DNA of 64,000 nt from positions 7,228,964-7,292,963 of the forward strand of contig OX442428.1 in the NCBI GenBank assembly GCA_949361645.1, in the 5' to 3' direction. A program made the translations under genes and the position numbers. The number at the start of each line of letters is the position of its first letter. Positions within the stretch are counted from its first letter, which is position 1. Positions 60,365 through 64,000 of this stretch are shown here, one piece after another. The DNA is from Spongilla lacustris (lineage: Eukaryota; Porifera; Demospongiae; Spongillida; Spongillidae). A model generated the notes under the pieces. The model did no database searches. It was not told the origin of the DNA and saw only the letters and a list, made by a program, of their open reading frames with translations.

Positions 60365-61298
60365 CGTTCTTCACTCTCTCCCCTGAAAAGAAGGGATATC
60401 AAAGGAACTTATCCTGGGGCTCCTGCATGCTCAAGAATGCAGTTCCACAACATTGATACATAAATAAACTTAATGTTCTCCCTGTGCTCTAGTTCTGCAT
60501 GAAGATTGTTCAGTTCACTTCCCCTCCCCCCTGCAGCTGATGGTGTATAGAATGTATTTACTGGTGGATACAAGGTTAGTTAAAGGCTGTTTAAAGCATT
60601 GCATTTCACTAATTTGGGAAATGATTTTATTGCGGGCTGTCCCAGTGATGCGGCATTCCTGTATGTTCTTATCAATTAGTCATAATTATACAGTATTATA
60701 AATTACAAAGTATATAGCTATGTGTAAAATGCACCAGAAATGATACTGGCAAGCATCACAAAAATAAATATATTAGAAAGCACATGCATAAAAGTACATG
60801 TAGCTAATATACCCTCCCACTCCTACACTGAGTTCTCAAAAGGTTTTAGGTAAGAACTCCAGCTTCTGCTCCTGCTCCTGGTTTTAGCTTCTGCTCCTCC
60901 TGGTTGTATCTATGTACACCCCACTTATAAAGCATGCTAGCAATTACATACCACGTGCGTACGTGAGATATAGTTCCGCCTTCCATATTAAGACTACATA
61001 ACTTAATTAAGCGTCGTGACGTCATTGCATAGTTTCCGCATGGAAGTGAATTCATTACGAGTTCCTTACTATTGCATGTATACATCCCGTTATCCTTATA
61101 AATGATGCTACATGTACATGTTATGCCTCTTCTCCAGGGTCGAATCAGGATACTAGCTGGTTCCGTTGGTAACTGAAGGAGCCGTAGCTAGATTCAGTCT
61201 TAATATGACAGCAAACAACTGGGCGTGGCATATATATCCCGTGACTTGTTGTTTACGATGCACTAAGCTTAAAATAAATAAGTATAACGACAGCAGCC
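59839..61298. promoter_or_regulatory. Shared head-to-head upstream region of the two CTR genes
   Basis: The two copper-transporter genes diverge from this 1.46-kb interval. It holds a poly-G tract (60311-60364) and otherwise AT-rich sequence; no metal-response element can be claimed with confidence. Short open frames show no motif. Confidence 0.4.
60311..60364 (+). repeat. Poly-G tract, 54 bp
   Basis: Almost pure G with one C, between the divergent CTR genes; likely G-quadruplex forming and prone to sequencing error. Confidence 0.9.
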
Positions 61299-62647
61299 AT
61301 GGATATGGATAACAAGACCCATTCTATGATGCAGGTAATTAAAATGAACCCAGTTGTGTGGGGGTGTCGTGGGAGTAATGTCGGTGTAACCATAGATAGT
61401 AGGGTGAGCATGCATGCATGCACGGATGCCGTGTAATCTATTACACTGCTGTGCCTAAGTTTTTCGGGCAGTGACGTTGCACGTAGATCTACTCCCACGA
61501 CTTGCTTTGTATAGTTCATTGTAAAATTAATGGAGGCGTGTCACCATACATGTATGTGGCCCTTCGATATATACAGATGAGCTTCTATTTTGGCGACACT
61601 ATCACACTGCTATTCCCCACATGGAGGATCCAAACCACGCAAGGTAGGACTCGCTGATATATATTACATTCACAACTAACGGCCTCTCTTTCTGCGCTAG
61701 AACTGGTGGGGGCGGTCGCGGCCATGTTTTTCCTCGCCGTATGCCACGAAGGCATCAAGATGCTTCGGGAACTGCTGCTCTTCTGGAGCCAAAAGACTGC
61801 AGTGGTGAGCTTTGGCGCCATCGGCTACAGTCGGGTACAAAGTCAAACTGTGCAGAGGTGGGTTAAATATCTGCCGAAATATAGAGGGTAGGCGTGCATG
61901 ACACAATGGTGTAATACATGCATGCAGCATCAACTGCAGCAATAACCTATAATTATAAGACATTAGCTTGCACCACCCACCAGCCATACAGGCCGCATGG
62001 AGACCCACATTGGACTTGGAAACATTGTCCTTGCCCCCAGGGCTAGTGAGGGCCGTAGTGAGGCCCAGGGTAACATATCATTTGAGGGCCCCATAGCTTA
62101 GGCCCTGAAACCCTTGAGATTGGCCCGCTGGGCCCCCTATTATAGCTTGGGGCCCCTATTATACCTTGGGGCCCAGGGTAAGTAACCCCGCTTACCCCCC
62201 CCTCTCACCGGCCCTGCTTGCCCCAATTTCCATACAAATTAGGCAGGGGAGTGCATGCCTTTTTTAATAATCACAAATAACTCATGCAAACTGGAAGTCA
62301 ATACCTTGAACATTCTATGTGTAACTAACACTATGATTTGAAATATGGTGTCAGCTAATTTTAAGCATGTTACATTTACAGGCAAACATACTGTGCATAC
62401 ATTTGTATTTGCATCCATCCATCACAGAACAAGAAGGGCGTGGCATCATTTGGCAATGGCACACCTACTCCAGTTCCTACTTCATGTCATCCAGGTGGGC
62501 GTGGCCTACCTCCTGATGCTGGTCGTGATGACTTACAACGGATGGATGTTCCTGGCCGTGGTGTTTGGTACCAGTGTGGGCTACCTGTCCTTCGGCTGGG
62601 TCCGATACATGTTCAAACCAGCAGAGATGCTCAGTGCCCCGAGCTAG
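61299..62647 (+). CDS. CTR/SLC31-family copper transporter (copy 2)
   Basis: 159 aa from four exons: 61299-61334, 61577-61643, 61701-61857 and 62428-62647, phases 0,1,2. The start ATG is in a CAGCCATGG context. Residues 1-12 are a short Met/His tail (MDMDNKTHSMMQ). Exon 2 gives MSFYFGDTITLLFPTWRIQT, retaining the conserved Trp. Exon 3 gives TM1 (GAVAAMFFLAVCHEGIKMLR). Exon 4 gives TM2 with MxxxM (LMLVVMTYN) and TM3 with GxxxG (FGTSVGYLSFG), ending MLSAPS without the Cys/His tail of copy 1. The VAYLLMLVVMTYNGWMFLAV core is identical to copy 1, showing a recent or converted duplication. Unlike copy 1, introns total only about 0.87 kb. Expected role: Cu(I) import as a trimer. Confidence 0.92.
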
Positions 62648-62791
62648 ATCAGCTTTGAAAGCTTCCCAATGTGCTCCCCAGATGTCATCTTGCACAGTAG
62701 TATTGTGGGTATTGTGGCACTGTTGCTGCATTTGTTATGTGTACTGGATTATGTGCTATGTGTCCCTAAAATGTGTACCTCTGTATCCCGC
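62648..62791. other. 3' flank of CTR copy 2
   Basis: Non-coding by appearance. No close AATAAA; the first obvious one is near 63227. Confidence 0.4.
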
Positions 62792-63009
62792 TCAGGGATT
62801 TACCACCCCCACCCCCCCTGGTTTGCTCCTAATTTGACTAACCCACCCTCTGGTTTACACATTATACCATGTCAGATTAAAACTGCATGGCATACCACTT
62901 AACAGTGCAGAGGGAAGACTTTTATTTTTGCCCACCCCCTAATTACAAAACCCACCCCCTATATTATGAAACCCACCCCCTGTTGCAAACCTGGGTGGTA
63001 AATCCCTGA
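62792..63009. mobile_element. 218-bp MITE-like element
   Basis: Perfect 17-bp inverted ends (TCAGGGATTTACCACCC at 62792-62808 and its complement at 62993-63009) around a C-rich interior with several ACCCACCCCCT copies. No target-site duplication is evident. Confidence 0.65.
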
Positions 63010-63460
63010 TCCTGCCCACTTTGTAATGTCATGAATGGTCTGTTGGAATATATTTGCTACAGTGTGTACATGTTACGTGTAATTCTTGGAGAAGTGATAT
63101 AACATGGCATGATTTACAGCTCTGCATGCAGGTTAGTTATGTAATGGCAAATTCAATCCTACGCTACATTCCTACATGTATTTGACCGTTGTGGATTGCT
63201 TATGCACAGAAGTGAAACTATTCTCAGAAATAAATGAAATGACAGCAAGAATGGTAAGTACCAATTGTGGTGGACAAAATAACACAGATATACGCCAGTG
63301 AACCAGCAAAACCAGCCCGATCCAAGATTTTATTTAGTTATACACAGTTTTATGGCCTATTTCAGATAAGGCATGAAGTTGATCAACAGCTCATGGTCGA
63401 AAATAGGAAACATGCATGCCCTCTAACATATACCACAGCTGCAGATGTCTGGGTATGGCT

Positions 63461-63620
<160 letters not shown>

Positions 63621-64000
63621 GTGTGCCTTTGCTAGGCTTTCGGGTATTACGATTTGATTGCATTGTTGCAAGTCCCAGGCCACGTCTGCTCTCTGGCAGG
63701 TTATATCTGGTCCTCGTCAGAGCTAATGCCAGAGCACTGTTGTCTCGATTAAGGGCATCTGGCATTAGGTTTGTTGCAACAGTGAAGCTTAGGACATTTT
63801 GGAACTGCAGGTATTAAAAATAGCAGCTGTGTGATGTAAAGTGTGTTTCAATGATACTAAAGAGTGGAGGGTTTGTAGGAGATAGTGAAACCACAAAACA
63901 ATTTCTACACCATTATTTCAGGCCTGCCATTTTAAAAGTTATTATCTTTCATGATGAAAAGCAGCTATGCTGAATTCCTGCGTAATTGGGTGGCAGGCAT
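63621..64000. other. Unassigned sequence at window end
   Basis: No recognisable gene, repeat or RNA. A plus-strand frame runs to 63817 but owes its length to the preceding GT repeat. Confidence 0.4.

Overview
This is eukaryotic, most likely sponge (demosponge) genomic DNA. The evidence is short GT-AG introns with matching phases, long introns and intergenic regions packed with micro- and minisatellites, degraded DNA transposons, and a tandem family of Ig/FN3 receptors whose membrane-proximal domains carry CLVCC-type motifs. I associate those motifs with sponge receptors from memory. The taxon is an inference. No rRNA, tRNA, operon or CRISPR was recognised.

Layout. (1) 1-35.6 kb, + strand: an array of type I membrane receptors. 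Gene A (1662-6957), gene C (20788-23344), gene D (26427-29580) and gene E (31959-35623) each give a complete exon model with consistent splice phases: signal peptide, Ig-like domain, two FN3-like domains, transmembrane segment and a gene-specific cytoplasmic tail. A broken copy (B, 14.6-17.0 kb) and two minus-strand relics of an E-type gene (17.7-18.8 and 24.0-25.3 kb) lie between them. Genes C and D sit in tandem segmental duplicates about 6 kb long. Transposon relics (piggyBac-like, an unidentified multicopy ORF, an 861-bp TIR element with 7-bp target duplication, an 823-bp foldback element) are scattered through the array. (2) 36.0-38.2 kb, - strand: a TRIM-NHL protein (RING, two B-boxes, coiled coil, filamin repeat, six NHL repeats) in one coding exon. 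(3) 39.8-46.1 kb, - strand: a four-exon proline-rich dispanin/CD225-like membrane protein; its introns are almost entirely tandem repeats. (4) 46.5-48.5 kb: satellite DNA. (5) 49.97-59.84 kb, - strand, and 61.30-62.65 kb, + strand: two SLC31/CTR-type copper transporter genes, head to head, with the same four-exon structure and phases. The minus-strand one is inflated to almost 10 kb by satellites and by a 2,475-bp near-perfect palindrome with pogo-like ends and TA target sites.

How it fits together. The receptors look like a young, actively rearranging surface-receptor cluster: near-identical ectodomains are joined to different tails, two of which carry ITIM-like tyrosine motifs. A recognition or signalling role is inference. 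The copper transporters, the TRIM-NHL gene and the dispanin-like gene are neighbours without an obvious shared pathway.
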